IMG/VR virus record: IMGVR_UViG_3300006921_000089
Span: 1-29,387 of that record
DNA: 29,387 bases
Source of the DNA: a virus
Reading direction: 5' to 3' (one strand)
The notes under the pieces were generated by a model. The model saw only the letters and a program-made list of their open reading frames with translations. It was not told where the DNA came from and ran no database searches. Shown here piece by piece: positions 1-11,049 of this stretch. A program made the position numbers and the translations under genes. Each line of letters opens with the position of its first letter. The first letter of the stretch is position 1.

Positions 1-1
1 T

Positions 2-175
2 GTAAGGCAAAGAGATATGCCAAGAGAAGACCTTACATTCTTGTCTTCAATATTAAGAGGTGTTCCAGTTCAACCGTCTACAGAGACAACCAAGCTACAA
101 AACAGAGACCCTTTCCAAGACTTGTTAGGAACAGGTATAGCTGGTCTTGGTTTATATAAAGGGATAACAGGATAA
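2..175 (+). CDS. C-terminal end of a phage virion-type protein (partial)
   Basis: An open frame enters from the left edge and stops with TAA at 173-175. It gives 57 residues containing LTFLSSILRGVPVQP and ending in LGTGIAGLGLYKGITG. From memory, similar tails (a short FLSS-LRGVPV stretch followed by a Gly/Leu-rich end) occur in proteins of the virion or ejection module of uncultured marine phages. I cannot assign a function from this fragment. The stop overlaps the next start (TAATG), so the genes are probably translationally coupled within the late operon. Confidence 0.6.
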   Translation, partial: VRQRDMPREDLTFLSSILRGVPVQPSTETTKLQNRDPFQDLLGTGIAGLGLYKGITG

Positions 176-1653
176 TGATGAATCTATTACAAGTTCAAGA
201 TGACTTAAAAAATTTCTCTCAAGATCAACTTGTAAAAGAAATGCAACAACCTAGTGGAACTACACCACAGTTTCTTGTTTTATCTGAACTAAACAGAAGA
301 AAAAGAGTTAAGGGTGACTTAGAAGCTAGACAAGCACAAAACCAACCTACAGTAGCAGAAGAAGCCGTTGCTGCAGCAGGTGTGCCTCAACAAGGCATGA
401 TGGGTATGCCTGAAGCAATGGCTCCTCAGAGTGCAGTGTCAGAAGGTGTAGGCACAAGTGCGCCTATGAAGATGGCTTCTGGTGGATTAATGCAGTTTGG
501 TAATGAGATAAGAAACAGTATGGGTCAAGAGATAGATCCTTATCTAGATGGTGTGCAACAAGAAGCAGAGCAAAAGTTTAATATTGATTTAAATAATAAT
601 ATGGGGAATATACAGACCGGAATTGTTCCTAGACCTACCATTCCTATGCCTGCGTTTCCTAGACCCGGATATAGAGGCCCTCCAACACAAATAGGTTTTG
701 GTGGTAAAGGTATGGCTAGACCAGAACCAGCAGTGTTAAGGAATGGAAGAGATAAATATTTTACAAGCGCAAGAATAAATGAACCTTTTGGGACAGAGGC
801 GAGAAGATTTGCAGAAGGTGGGGTTATAAGAGCGCAGGATGGATTGCCTGATGAAGAAAGTTATTTATCTAAATTTGGCTCATACATATCAGAGGCATTA
901 AATCCAGATTTAGAAACTGTTATGGGAAGAATTGAAAAAAGAAATCCATTCGGGATGTTAGGAGCATTATCTAGTCCTGCAACTGATGCAACTTTAGATA
1001 ATGAGAAAGAAAAAGAAGAAACAATAGACGCTGAAGGTATTGATCAAGGTTTAAATGATGCAATAATAAATCAAACAGAAAATAAAAATCAGCCAAAGTT
1101 AAATTTAACTTCTGGCGATGAAAATAAAACGTTATCAATAGAAGAAGAGCTTCTTAAAAGACAGGCTGGATTAGATAAGAGCAGAAACTTTGATAAATAC
1201 ATGGCACTTGCTCAAGCTGGTTTAGGCATACTTGCATCTGAGAAGCCAACATTAGCTGGTGCTATTGGTGAAGGTGGAATGCAGGGTCTAGATGCTTTTA
1301 ATGCAGCTAATAAAAGATACGAAGAAGGTATTACCGACATCCTTAACGCGCGCAGCAAGATACAACAAGCTAGAATAGCCGCTGGAGCTAAAGGAAAATT
1401 AACTCGATCTGGTGCTATACAAGCTTTGAATAGCTTTAGCACTTCTATATCATCTAAAGAAAAATTAATTTCAGATATTATGAAAGATTCGTATAACTCT
1501 CCAAGCGAAGAACAGAAAAATGAAATAGCAGCGTTAAGAGAATCTATAAAAGATTTAGAATTTCAAAAAAGTCAATTATTTGGAGAGGCTAAGATAAGAC
1601 CAAGGCCTTCAATTAATGTAGGAAAGTTACCGTCAACACAAAAGGCATCTTAA
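175..1653 (+). CDS. Virion-associated / internal protein, hypothetical (492 aa)
   Basis: The 492-residue protein has a charged helical start (residues 1-60, with LVLSELNRRKR near 36-46). A Met/Gly/Ala/Pro-rich middle follows at about 65-110, containing KMASGGLMQFG. A Pro/Gly-rich stretch covers about 150-175, and the C-terminal half is alanine-rich and helical (about 335-400). I recognise the N-terminal pattern from late modules of uncultured marine podovirus-like genomes, where it lies next to ejection proteins, but no enzymatic motif is visible. It starts at overlapping tandem ATGs (175 and 178), coupled to the previous stop, and its own stop abuts the ATG of the giant polyvalent gene. The role as an internal or ejected virion protein is inferred from position. 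Confidence 0.6.
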   Translation: MMNLLQVQDDLKNFSQDQLVKEMQQPSGTTPQFLVLSELNRRKRVKGDLEARQAQNQPTVAEEAVAAAGVPQQGMMGMPEAMAPQSAVSEGVGTSAPMKMASGGLMQFGNEIRNSMGQEIDPYLDGVQQEAEQKFNIDLNNNMGNIQTGIVPRPTIPMPAFPRPGYRGPPTQIGFGGKGMARPEPAVLRNGRDKYFTSARINEPFGTEARRFAEGGVIRAQDGLPDEESYLSKFGSYISEALNPDLETVMGRIEKRNPFGMLGALSSPATDATLDNEKEKEETIDAEGIDQGLNDAIINQTENKNQPKLNLTSGDENKTLSIEEELLKRQAGLDKSRNFDKYMALAQAGLGILASEKPTLAGAIGEGGMQGLDAFNAANKRYEEGITDILNARSKIQQARIAAGAKGKLTRSGAIQALNSFSTSISSKEKLISDIMKDSYNSPSEEQKNEIAALRESIKDLEFQKSQLFGEAKIRPRPSINVGKLPSTQKAS

Positions 1654-4600
1654 ATGGGAATGTACTCTACGATTAGTCCTTTATCTGGGAAGCTATATGA
1701 CTTTGAAATAGAAGGTGAAACACCTAATCAAGAAGAATTTGATAAGATTCAAAACTATATTTCTACTGATGGAAATTATAATCAAGAAGTCCCCGCTGCG
1801 CCCGAAGAAGATGAAGGCGGATTACTAACTTTTGGTAAGTCTACTGCTGGAGGATTTTTATCTAGTCTAGCTCAAATTCCCGGAGGTATATCTGCATTAG
1901 GAGAATATGTTGGTGGCTATGATATAGGCTCTACTGATTTTGGTAAAGCTGCTCAAAACTGGTCTAATGAAGCAGCGTTAGGCTTACAAGATACTTTTGA
2001 TATGAATGAAAGTATATCAAGTAAATCAGGTCAAGCTGCTGGTTCATTGCTTTCTTTCTTTATTCCCGGAACATTTGTGGCTAAAGGAGCCTCTTTATTA
2101 GGCGCTGGAGCAAGAGTAGCTGGAGCATCTGCTTTAGGAACGATGGCAACGCAAGGTGCAGCTTTACAAACATCTGATCAATTAAATAGAATGGCTAATT
2201 TTATTGAGAATGGTGGTGAAATTGATGAACAAACTAAAAGAGATGCAGTTGGTTTAAGTGCACTGTTAGGAACAACCGAGGCATTGCCTTTTGCTCCTAT
2301 GTTCAGAACACTTGGCACTACAATGAGAATACTCAAAAAGGTTCCTAAAGCCGATATAGATAAAGCATTAATGACGATAGGTGGTAAATTAAAAAGATCC
2401 TTTGGTGCTGGTATTGCAGAGGGGGCGCAAGAACTAGGTGCTGGAATTGTTCAAGATTTGATTGAGCAAGGTTTATATAATCCTGACCTTGAGGTAGGAC
2501 AAAGTGCTTACGATGATGCTGTATACGGTGGTGGTGCAGGTGCTGCTTTAAACTTAATTGTAGATAGCGTTAGAGGTAGGCAGTTAAATAAGTTTTATAA
2601 AAAAGGAATGCAACTAGACGAAGACCTTAAAAACTTAAATAGAGAAGCTACACAACGTCAAAAGAATTATGAAAATTATGCCGAGTCTTTGAAGCCTACT
2701 TTGCTATTAGAAGGACCTAAGAAAGACATACCTGAAACACAAGAGCAACGTCTCCTTCAAGGGCCTAGTCAAAAGATAGAAAAGTCTATAGCACCAAGAG
2801 CTATAGAGGACTTAAGGACTAGAGGAGAGAAAAGTGCATCAGCAACTATGGCCGCCGCTAGAGAAACCACTCAGCCATTAAATAATATTTCATTGCAAAA
2901 CTTACCTAAAGACGAGGCTTTAAGAATTGCACAACGTAGACAAATGCGTGGAGCTGATCCAAGCGCAGATGTATCTATTGATGAATTAGAAAATACTATA
3001 GGCGCTTCAGCTGCAAGACGAGAGACAGCAAAACAAAAACCAATATTAACTGAACAAGAAAAAGATATTTATTACTCTCCATCTGGTCAAGAAAACCAAA
3101 TGACAGATCAAGAAGTGGATTCAAAAAACAAAGAAGCTTCAATAATAGTGGAAGACCTTGCTGTTAATGGCAAGTTAAATAAAAATACTTTAAGAAAAGC
3201 ATTGAACGATAGTTTTGGTGGATCAATTAAAATAACTAATACAGATGTTGATACTTATTTAAAGTTATTGGAAGAAGATGGAGTTGTTTTAAAAGATAAA
3301 AAAGGTAGATATGTAAAGGCCGATCAACGAGCGTTAGACATTAAAGCCAAGTCAGAAGCTATTAAGCAAAGAGGTAAAGAAATACTGAACCTGCAGAATA
3401 AAGCTATGTCAGAAGAAGAGATAGATAATTTAGCTATAGAATACATGGCACTAAAAAATGAAGCCGATGCATTAGAGTCGGCCTCAGAGAAAGCTAAGAC
3501 AGAAAAAACAGAGCAGGTAAAATCTGAAGACGTTATTCCTGACTACACATCTAAAAGAACATCAGATCAAGCCTCAAAATCTCCATATACAGATGCCTAT
3601 AAGTTAAAATTAACTTCTGTGCTTAATAATTTAAAGCAACAATTAAATGATATGGGTCTTGGCGATATTAGATTAGAAGGCGAATCTATTATTTCTAACC
3701 AATATGGCAAAGAAGATGCTTCGTTAGAAGGTTATTTTGGCTCTACCCCTGAAGGAAAACGTATTATTGGACTGGCGATGGATTTGTATGATCCTAATCT
3801 TACAGAGGCTCAGTTAACAAAAAAACTTTCTGGCGTTATGAACCATGAGATTATACACGCTCTTAAAAACATGGGAGCGTTTACAGATGCAGAATATGAC
3901 ATCCTCGTTAAGGCGGCCATAAAGAGGAAGTATGTTGGATTAGAAAAAGGTAAGTTTGTTAAAAAAGAATATTCTTATATGGAAAGAGCAAGCGCACTTT
4001 ATAAAGACCAAGGATTGACTGAAGAAGGAATACAAGAAGAAGCCGTAGCAGAAATGTTTCGTGACTACGCAGATGGTAAATTAAAAGTTGTTGCAAAGCC
4101 AAAAAGTATATTTGATAAGATAATCAGATTCTTAAAAGCAATATTTACTAGCAATTATGATGCTGGATTTACTGAGTCAAATCAAATATTTGCAAACATT
4201 CTTTCAACTAAAACAGAAGTTGAAATCAAAAGAAAACAATCTGTTCCAAAGTCTGCTAGAAGTTTAACAAAATACTCTACCGCTGGTATAGCTGCCGGGT
4301 ACATAAGACCTGAGCTAGGTAACACAGAAAGAATAAAACAATCATTTAAAGATGTAACAACAAGAATAGATGCCCTAACTGAAGCCTCTGAAAAATTATA
4401 TCAAGGCAAAATAAACTACGCACAATATGATAAGTTAGTTAATGATGTAAAGCCTATAGTTCCTTATGAAACTGTTCCTGCTCCTGCAACAATTAATGAA
4501 ATGAGAGAGGCTTTAGCTGGAGAAAAGAAAAAAGCAATTATAAACAAATTACAAGAAATACCTGAAGGAACAAGAATAAAATTAAGATTGGATATTCCAG

Positions 4601-7600
4601 CTTACACAACAAAAGGCACATGGGTTCCAACTATACATAATATGGCAGGGAAAGCTATATCACATGAATCTACTGCTATAATAACAAATGCAGACTTTAC
4701 AATGTCTGAAGCAGATCAAAATAAAGGATTAGATATAGCTAGAAGAAAGCCATTTGGTGCTGAATTTAGAGAAACAGGAGATATTACTAAAGCTAAAAGA
4801 ATGACAAAATCTCCTTATGCTACAATTTCTGGTGATTTAGTTCAAACAACTCCTGATAATTCTTTTGCAGAAGCTCAAGCCGCTATGAATGATCCTACAT
4901 TTATACAAGTTGGCTTTGATCCTGAAAGACATTCTTATTTTTACGATAGAACAACAACACAACCAGTTGTTTCAGCGGAGCGTGTTATACAAGTTGGACC
5001 ACTTGTACTAGCTAAAAACCCTGTGTTTGAAGGCAAAGAACAATTTAAATACTCTAAAATATCAAATAAGCCACAATCATTAGAAAATAGATTGTTAGGT
5101 TTTATAAGAGATAATCCTGATGGATTTACTGTAGACCCAGATACATTAGAAGTTCCTAACAAAGGCTTTGCTGTGGCCCCAGTAAAAGAAGCTGAAATGG
5201 TTATAAGAGCAGAAAATCTTACTCTTGATGATGTAATGCAATTTGCTAAAAACTTAAAATTAATGACAGAAATATCTGGTAAAAAACTATATGCTGGTGG
5301 ATGGGCATCAGATGGAATATATTATTTAGATGCAACTATGGTTATAGAAGACCTCAATGAGGCTCTTTATGTTGCTGAAGAAGGTAATCAGTTAGCAATA
5401 TTTGATTTAGGAGAGTTTAATGAAATCCAAACACCAGAAGGAGTCGAAGGACTCAAAAATGCCGGTACTTACAGTAGTGAAGCCAGAGCAATCAGTGGAA
5501 GAGATATACGAAAACTTGCTGAAGAATTTTCAAAGGCAAGGGATAGAGGTTCTGCCGAGCAAAAAATAGATAAAAAGTATTCATCTATAGCAAGAGCTAA
5601 ATCTACCCTTGATCCAAATGGTAGACCATTAATTGATAGCACTATTGTTAATGAATATGATAAAAAAGGAAATATCCTACCTCAACCTGAGTATCAAACT
5701 GATCCTACAAAAGCTAATATAGCTGTAGCTAATAAAGTTCTTAAATTAGATGCTCTTGCCAATCATCAAATTAAAAGAGGCGGTATAGTATTTGATATTC
5801 ATTCAAAAAAAGCCGTAGAAAGAGAAGAAGCTAGGGAAAACGTAGCCATTATGATGGCGGCTGAAGCTGAAAAAGCTTTAGAGCAAGGCGATAATGCCAT
5901 TGGCTGGTATGACAAAACGTTAAAAGCTGCTAAAAAAGCCGTATCAATTATACATCCTGAAATATTAACAGATAAAGATGCAAACTTAGCTTTTGATTTT
6001 GCTTTATCAGTTACATCAAATGGCATGGGCGTATTATTTAATTTTAAACATGCTGAAGAACAATATGCTGCATGGAAAGCATCTACAAACGGCAGATTTC
6101 CTAAAAAAGGCTGGGGCAAGAGATCATCTGCAATGAAAAAAGCATTTTTATTTTATAATGCAATGAAAGATAATGGAGTATCAACTCAAGAATTTATAGA
6201 TTTTATGGACATGGAAACAACTCCTAGTCAATTAAAACAAAATCAATTTGTAAAAGAATTAAAAATTACGATATCAGGTGGAGAATCAGCCAACACGCCA
6301 GTTACGGGCGCTTTTGTAATAGGGCCTAAGATAGGACATGGCTTTTATCAAAACTTACGAGGAAATTACGATAACTTGACAATGGATATATGGTTTATGA
6401 GAGCCATAAACAGATTGACTGGTGACGTATTTAAAAAACCACCTACACAAAAAACATTAGACAGAAACCTAGAAAGAGTTTTATTGGCTCTTGATGGAAG
6501 AAAACAAAGCGCAAAACAAAACGAAGAGCCTACTGATAATGAATTAACAGAATTAGATAGAGAGCTAATAGACAGAACTCAAGAAGCATTGAGTATGGAT
6601 ATAACTAATGCAAATAATGCTTTACTTTTTTCTGAACAATTTGTTAAGGAGTATCAATCTTTTAGAAAAGAATTTGAAAGTGAAGGATACCAAGCAGGCA
6701 ATATGAGATTTGGCACTAAACTGCCTGACAAATCAGAATTACAATTAGCTACTGAAACACATTTTAATAATACACAAACGCAAGAGCAAGAAGCTCCAAG
6801 AGGCGCGGCTGATAGAGCCGCTATGCGAGAAATAGTAAATAGAGCAAGAGCTATATTAGAAGCAGATACTGGAATTAAAATTACTAATGCAGATTTTCAA
6901 GCATTGTTATGGTACGCAGAGAAGAGGTTTTTTGAGAAGCAGGGTGTTTCAAAGGGCACAGGCGATGACAATGACTATCTTGATGGAGCAATATATTTAT
7001 TAAAATTGAAAGGATTTGAAAATGGAGAAATCTCAGATACACTCCCCGAAGCAGAGCGAACTAGAGTCTATAGTAGAATCAGTGCCGGAAGAGGAGATGG
7101 ACAACTTCGCGAAGGCGATGATTCAATTATTGAAAGAGAACAAAAAGAAGAAGCTCTCCCAGTAGACCCTGACTTTGATCCTTATGAAAATTTACCTGCA
7201 GAAGAAGCTTCTAGACTTGAAGAAGCTAGTTTAGATTATAAATATTCTCAAATAGCAGGAAATCCAAGAGCCTTAGATGACCCTAACTATCCAATAAGAC
7301 TGCCTCAAAGATTTTTAGGCAGAAAAACTGCAGGATTAGGCGGATATAAATATAAACCATCTTATCCATATGGAAATCCAAATCAATATGGTTATGCAAA
7401 GACTATGAACGGCGTAAATGAAATAGTTGTTGTGCCTCAAGGAGATCATTTTCCTTTAGAAAATAGAAAAGGTAAATATGGTGGATATGGTTATCAACAT
7501 ATTTTTGGAGAAAGATTTAATGAGGATGGCATTAAGCTGCCTACTCACGCTGAAAGTATACTAAAATACCACACTGTTATTGATGGTGATCCATTAAATT

Positions 7601-10600
7601 TACTATTTGATACAATGGAAGAATACAGAAAATACAACAGAGATATATCAGAGGGTCTTTATAAAGATGGCTCTATAAGAAGACCTAAAGATTATGGTAT
7701 AAGAGTTTTTCCTGATGGTGGTGTAGGCAATAATGACATTAGAATTGAGTGGGACAATGCTCCTTTAGCGTTGCCTGTGAAGATGATACCTAATGCAAAT
7801 GGCAGATTTCCAGACGGCTCTTCTATGTCAAAAGACAAATATGGGAAGCCTTGGACAAGACAAAATCCTAGACCTCAAGAGATAAAGCCTCAAGAAAGAA
7901 CTCTTGTTCTTTCATTAAAATTTGAGCCAAAAGGATTTAAATCAGTAAAGAAAGTTTCTCCAAAGAGTTTTGCTGATAACGTTGCCCAAGCTTTTGCTCC
8001 AAGAGAATATGAGTGGAGGTCTTTATATCAAGTTAGAACTTTTTTTACCAAGCCACAGAATACAGCAATAAAAGATAAGTTTAAATATTCTACTATTAGC
8101 TCTAACCCAGCACAAACAACAAGCCCTAACTCAGAAGAGTTTGTTCAAGACATGAATCAAAAAGCTCAGAATATGACTTATGATAATTTGTCTAAATTCA
8201 TAGCTAAAGGTTTGGGTGTTTTTTATGAAGAAGATGTTGCTAAGGCAAGAGCCCAGAGAATACTTACATATTTTCAAGATGCCATGTTACCCGTTGGGTC
8301 TATGATAGACGAGTTAAGAAAGAATGGCTTTACTATAACAGATGCTATGGACTCTTATATGCAAGAGGCTAACTATTCAGGAATAGTAGGAGATAAGGTT
8401 ACTAAAGTACAAGAAGAGTTATTCGAGCCTATGATTAATGTAATGGACACATTAAATATTAGTGAAGAGAAAATACAAGAATTAAGAGACATAAAAGGTT
8501 CAGCAGGCTCTACTGGATTTTACGACAGTATTGAAAAAGATTATGTTGGTAAAAAATTAGCTATGACAGATGCCGTTTTATACGCATTTCATGCAAGACA
8601 AAGAAACGCATATATAAAGCAAAAAACTGGAGGCAAAACAGTCACAGGATCAGGAATGACTGGCACTGAGGCTGATCAAATTATTGATTGGTATAATAGT
8701 TTAGATAAAACAGAAATTGCTAAATTTGAAGAAATAAGAGAGTTTGCTAGAAAAATAAATGAAGACACTATAGATAGACGTATAGAGGCAGGTTTATTAC
8801 CGGCAGATGCAAGAGACCCTAACAGACAACCTCCTATTATTATTTACACTGATGGTTCTTATGTACCGCTTCAAGGCGACAGCGACATAGAAGTTGAGTC
8901 TATATTAGATAGTCAGTACGGAAGGAAGAGAGTATTTACTAACTTTTTTGGAGCAAAAGGTAGGGAAGATAAATCAGCAAGAGGTAGAGCAGGCATAAAC
9001 GATTATGCTGAAAATATTGTTGCATCATTGATGGCACAAAATAATAACTCTATAGACAGAGGCGAAAGAAATAAAGTAGGACAATCTTTTGGTAGGCTTG
9101 TTGAGGGCCTTGAAGAACAACCTGATGGCAGTATGGCTATAAACGACTCTCTTGCAAAAGAAATGAAAGAGATTGCTGAAGAAATAACAAATCTAAACAG
9201 TCAGCAAAGAAATCAAAGAGGAGTAAAGCCAGAAAATATTTTTACATATAAAGAAAATGGAGTAGAGAGAGATTTTCTTATAAAAGACCCAAGAATAGCT
9301 AAGTCTATGAACGGCGCTTTAACACCACAACAAAATGCCGCAATATTTAGATACATGGGAAAGTTTAACAGATTTCTATCTGCGGTAAATACAACCTATA
9401 ACCCGTCATTTGTTATTCCAAACTTTGCAAGAGACCTTGAGACGGCAGGCATAAATGCACAAGAGTATGACGAAAAGGGTTTTACTAAAGAAGTAATGAA
9501 AGGAACTCCTTCAGCAGTTATAGGTATTGGTAAATTATTATTTGATAAAAATGCAGTGAACAAATGGACAGATATATATAAAGAGTATGTTTCTGCTGGT
9601 GGAAAGAATGCCACTAACCAAATGGGAGATGTTAAAGATCAGATAGATAATATTGATAATATAATAGGAGATATATCTGATAGTGGTATTAAACAAAAAT
9701 TAGGATTAAATAGAAATCAATTTGTAGGTAAGAATGCTAGATCACTGCTATCTATGTTAGATAATGCAAATACTGCAGTTGAGAATGGTGTCAGGGTATC
9801 TTTGTATAAATCACTTCGTGATAGAGGCGTGTCTAAGTCAAGAGCTGCGTTGGCAGCGAGGAACATCACTGTTAACTTTGCGAAAGGCGGAGAGAATAAA
9901 GCAGTAATGAATAGCATGTATTTATTTTATAATGCTTCTTTACAAGGTTCTATGGCACTTGTTAACGCGGCTACTAGATCATCCAAAGTAAGAAAAATGT
10001 GGGCGGGATTAATGGTGTACGGCATTATGCAAGATACTATTAACGGACTATTTTCTGGAGATGAAGACGAAGATGGTATTAGTGATTATGATGAGATACC
10101 AAGACATATACTTGAACACAATATAATTGTACCAACTTTAGGTCTTACAGGCGACAAGCATATAACAATCCCAATGGCTTATGGTCTTAATATGGCAGTT
10201 AATTTTGGTAGAAGTTTGAGTAGGATGGGCAGAGGCGAATACACCCCGGGCGAAGCAATGAGGAGTATCGTTGGAACAACTGTTGAAAGCATTAGTCCTA
10301 TAGGTGCTTATGATAACTTCTTAAACTTCGCAGCCCCTACAGTATTTGACCCATTTATATCAGTAGGAATAAATGAGGATTACAAAGGCGATCCTATTTA
10401 CAAAGAATCGCCTACCTACGCATCTGTAGCAAAAGCAAACAGTTCTCAATATTGGTCTAATACTAGTTCTATAGCTAAGACAATAGCTTCTAGTGTTAAT
10501 AGCTTAACTGGTGGAGACGATATAAAAGGCGGACTAATAGATATGTCGCCTGACATTATAGAGTATTGGTTTGGAACTTTTACGGGTGGGGCAGGAAGAT

Positions 10601-11049
10601 TTGCGATGAGAAGCCTTGAAGCTCCCGTAGACATATACGATGCACTACAAGGAGACTTTGAAGGCAGTCTAATAAACAGTATACCTTTAGCAAGAAAGGT
10701 TATAACAACTCCGTCTCCAAGAGCAGACACGGGTAATTATTTAGATAACAGACAAGACCTATTTACGTTAATAGCACAACTAGATATGGCAAAGAGGTCT
10801 GGGGATAAAGAAGCAGTCGCATCTATCTACGAGAATAATAAGAAACAAATAAGTATAGTTGGAAGAATGAAAGCCATAGATAATGCAAGAAATAGGATGC
10901 AAAGGCAGATAAAAGAGATTGAAAGAAATCCACAAATACCTGAGAATACAAAAAGAAAAATTATAAGAATTAGAAGAGATAAGATAAACGAGCTTCAGCA
11001 AATGGGTCTTATTCTTATGAGGTCTGCGGGATATAAAAAGGCAGGCTAG
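1654..11049 (+). CDS. Giant polyvalent ejection protein with HExxH metallopeptidase and LPD38-like region (3131 aa)
   Basis: One uninterrupted frame of 3131 codons fills about a third of the window. Residues about 55-190 hold Gly/Ala-rich hydrophobic segments, as in membrane-inserting ejection proteins. Residues about 493-556 look like a winged helix (ending LLEEDGVVLKDKKGRYV). A zincin follows: H731-E-I-I-H735 in NHEIIHAL, with E800 in EEAVAEMF as probable third ligand. Around 1945-1949 GYGYQHI resembles nuclease-like domains of polyvalent proteins (weak). Near 2583 NPSFVIPNFARD fits the LPD38 type. A hydrophobic helix lies near 2785-2808, and the tail is basic and helical. Short KYS motifs recur between segments (873, 1132, 1308, 1863, 2144). 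Polyvalent proteins of this type are thought to enter the cell with phage DNA and to counter host functions. It is the last gene of the plus-strand late operon. Its TAG stop is part of a palindromic repeat. Confidence 0.8.
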   Translation: MGMYSTISPLSGKLYDFEIEGETPNQEEFDKIQNYISTDGNYNQEVPAAPEEDEGGLLTFGKSTAGGFLSSLAQIPGGISALGEYVGGYDIGSTDFGKAAQNWSNEAALGLQDTFDMNESISSKSGQAAGSLLSFFIPGTFVAKGASLLGAGARVAGASALGTMATQGAALQTSDQLNRMANFIENGGEIDEQTKRDAVGLSALLGTTEALPFAPMFRTLGTTMRILKKVPKADIDKALMTIGGKLKRSFGAGIAEGAQELGAGIVQDLIEQGLYNPDLEVGQSAYDDAVYGGGAGAALNLIVDSVRGRQLNKFYKKGMQLDEDLKNLNREATQRQKNYENYAESLKPTLLLEGPKKDIPETQEQRLLQGPSQKIEKSIAPRAIEDLRTRGEKSASATMAAARETTQPLNNISLQNLPKDEALRIAQRRQMRGADPSADVSIDELENTIGASAARRETAKQKPILTEQEKDIYYSPSGQENQMTDQEVDSKNKEASIIVEDLAVNGKLNKNTLRKALNDSFGGSIKITNTDVDTYLKLLEEDGVVLKDKKGRYVKADQRALDIKAKSEAIKQRGKEILNLQNKAMSEEEIDNLAIEYMALKNEADALESASEKAKTEKTEQVKSEDVIPDYTSKRTSDQASKSPYTDAYKLKLTSVLNNLKQQLNDMGLGDIRLEGESIISNQYGKEDASLEGYFGSTPEGKRIIGLAMDLYDPNLTEAQLTKKLSGVMNHEIIHALKNMGAFTDAEYDILVKAAIKRKYVGLEKGKFVKKEYSYMERASALYKDQGLTEEGIQEEAVAEMFRDYADGKLKVVAKPKSIFDKIIRFLKAIFTSNYDAGFTESNQIFANILSTKTEVEIKRKQSVPKSARSLTKYSTAGIAAGYIRPELGNTERIKQSFKDVTTRIDALTEASEKLYQGKINYAQYDKLVNDVKPIVPYETVPAPATINEMREALAGEKKKAIINKLQEIPEGTRIKLRLDIPAYTTKGTWVPTIHNMAGKAISHESTAIITNADFTMSEADQNKGLDIARRKPFGAEFRETGDITKAKRMTKSPYATISGDLVQTTPDNSFAEAQAAMNDPTFIQVGFDPERHSYFYDRTTTQPVVSAERVIQVGPLVLAKNPVFEGKEQFKYSKISNKPQSLENRLLGFIRDNPDGFTVDPDTLEVPNKGFAVAPVKEAEMVIRAENLTLDDVMQFAKNLKLMTEISGKKLYAGGWASDGIYYLDATMVIEDLNEALYVAEEGNQLAIFDLGEFNEIQTPEGVEGLKNAGTYSSEARAISGRDIRKLAEEFSKARDRGSAEQKIDKKYSSIARAKSTLDPNGRPLIDSTIVNEYDKKGNILPQPEYQTDPTKANIAVANKVLKLDALANHQIKRGGIVFDIHSKKAVEREEARENVAIMMAAEAEKALEQGDNAIGWYDKTLKAAKKAVSIIHPEILTDKDANLAFDFALSVTSNGMGVLFNFKHAEEQYAAWKASTNGRFPKKGWGKRSSAMKKAFLFYNAMKDNGVSTQEFIDFMDMETTPSQLKQNQFVKELKITISGGESANTPVTGAFVIGPKIGHGFYQNLRGNYDNLTMDIWFMRAINRLTGDVFKKPPTQKTLDRNLERVLLALDGRKQSAKQNEEPTDNELTELDRELIDRTQEALSMDITNANNALLFSEQFVKEYQSFRKEFESEGYQAGNMRFGTKLPDKSELQLATETHFNNTQTQEQEAPRGAADRAAMREIVNRARAILEADTGIKITNADFQALLWYAEKRFFEKQGVSKGTGDDNDYLDGAIYLLKLKGFENGEISDTLPEAERTRVYSRISAGRGDGQLREGDDSIIEREQKEEALPVDPDFDPYENLPAEEASRLEEASLDYKYSQIAGNPRALDDPNYPIRLPQRFLGRKTAGLGGYKYKPSYPYGNPNQYGYAKTMNGVNEIVVVPQGDHFPLENRKGKYGGYGYQHIFGERFNEDGIKLPTHAESILKYHTVIDGDPLNLLFDTMEEYRKYNRDISEGLYKDGSIRRPKDYGIRVFPDGGVGNNDIRIEWDNAPLALPVKMIPNANGRFPDGSSMSKDKYGKPWTRQNPRPQEIKPQERTLVLSLKFEPKGFKSVKKVSPKSFADNVAQAFAPREYEWRSLYQVRTFFTKPQNTAIKDKFKYSTISSNPAQTTSPNSEEFVQDMNQKAQNMTYDNLSKFIAKGLGVFYEEDVAKARAQRILTYFQDAMLPVGSMIDELRKNGFTITDAMDSYMQEANYSGIVGDKVTKVQEELFEPMINVMDTLNISEEKIQELRDIKGSAGSTGFYDSIEKDYVGKKLAMTDAVLYAFHARQRNAYIKQKTGGKTVTGSGMTGTEADQIIDWYNSLDKTEIAKFEEIREFARKINEDTIDRRIEAGLLPADARDPNRQPPIIIYTDGSYVPLQGDSDIEVESILDSQYGRKRVFTNFFGAKGREDKSARGRAGINDYAENIVASLMAQNNNSIDRGERNKVGQSFGRLVEGLEEQPDGSMAINDSLAKEMKEIAEEITNLNSQQRNQRGVKPENIFTYKENGVERDFLIKDPRIAKSMNGALTPQQNAAIFRYMGKFNRFLSAVNTTYNPSFVIPNFARDLETAGINAQEYDEKGFTKEVMKGTPSAVIGIGKLLFDKNAVNKWTDIYKEYVSAGGKNATNQMGDVKDQIDNIDNIIGDISDSGIKQKLGLNRNQFVGKNARSLLSMLDNANTAVENGVRVSLYKSLRDRGVSKSRAALAARNITVNFAKGGENKAVMNSMYLFYNASLQGSMALVNAATRSSKVRKMWAGLMVYGIMQDTINGLFSGDEDEDGISDYDEIPRHILEHNIIVPTLGLTGDKHITIPMAYGLNMAVNFGRSLSRMGRGEYTPGEAMRSIVGTTVESISPIGAYDNFLNFAAPTVFDPFISVGINEDYKGDPIYKESPTYASVAKANSSQYWSNTSSIAKTIASSVNSLTGGDDIKGGLIDMSPDIIEYWFGTFTGGAGRFAMRSLEAPVDIYDALQGDFEGSLINSIPLARKVITTPSPRADTGNYLDNRQDLFTLIAQLDMAKRSGDKEAVASIYENNKKQISIVGRMKAIDNARNRMQRQIKEIERNPQIPENTKRKIIRIRRDKINELQQMGLILMRSAGYKKAG

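Noticed and set aside
18-175. Possible independent start (ATG at 17-19) of the left-edge frame
   Set aside because: The frame is open from the window edge and the residues before that Met continue without a ribosome site, so it is treated as the 3' part of a longer gene.
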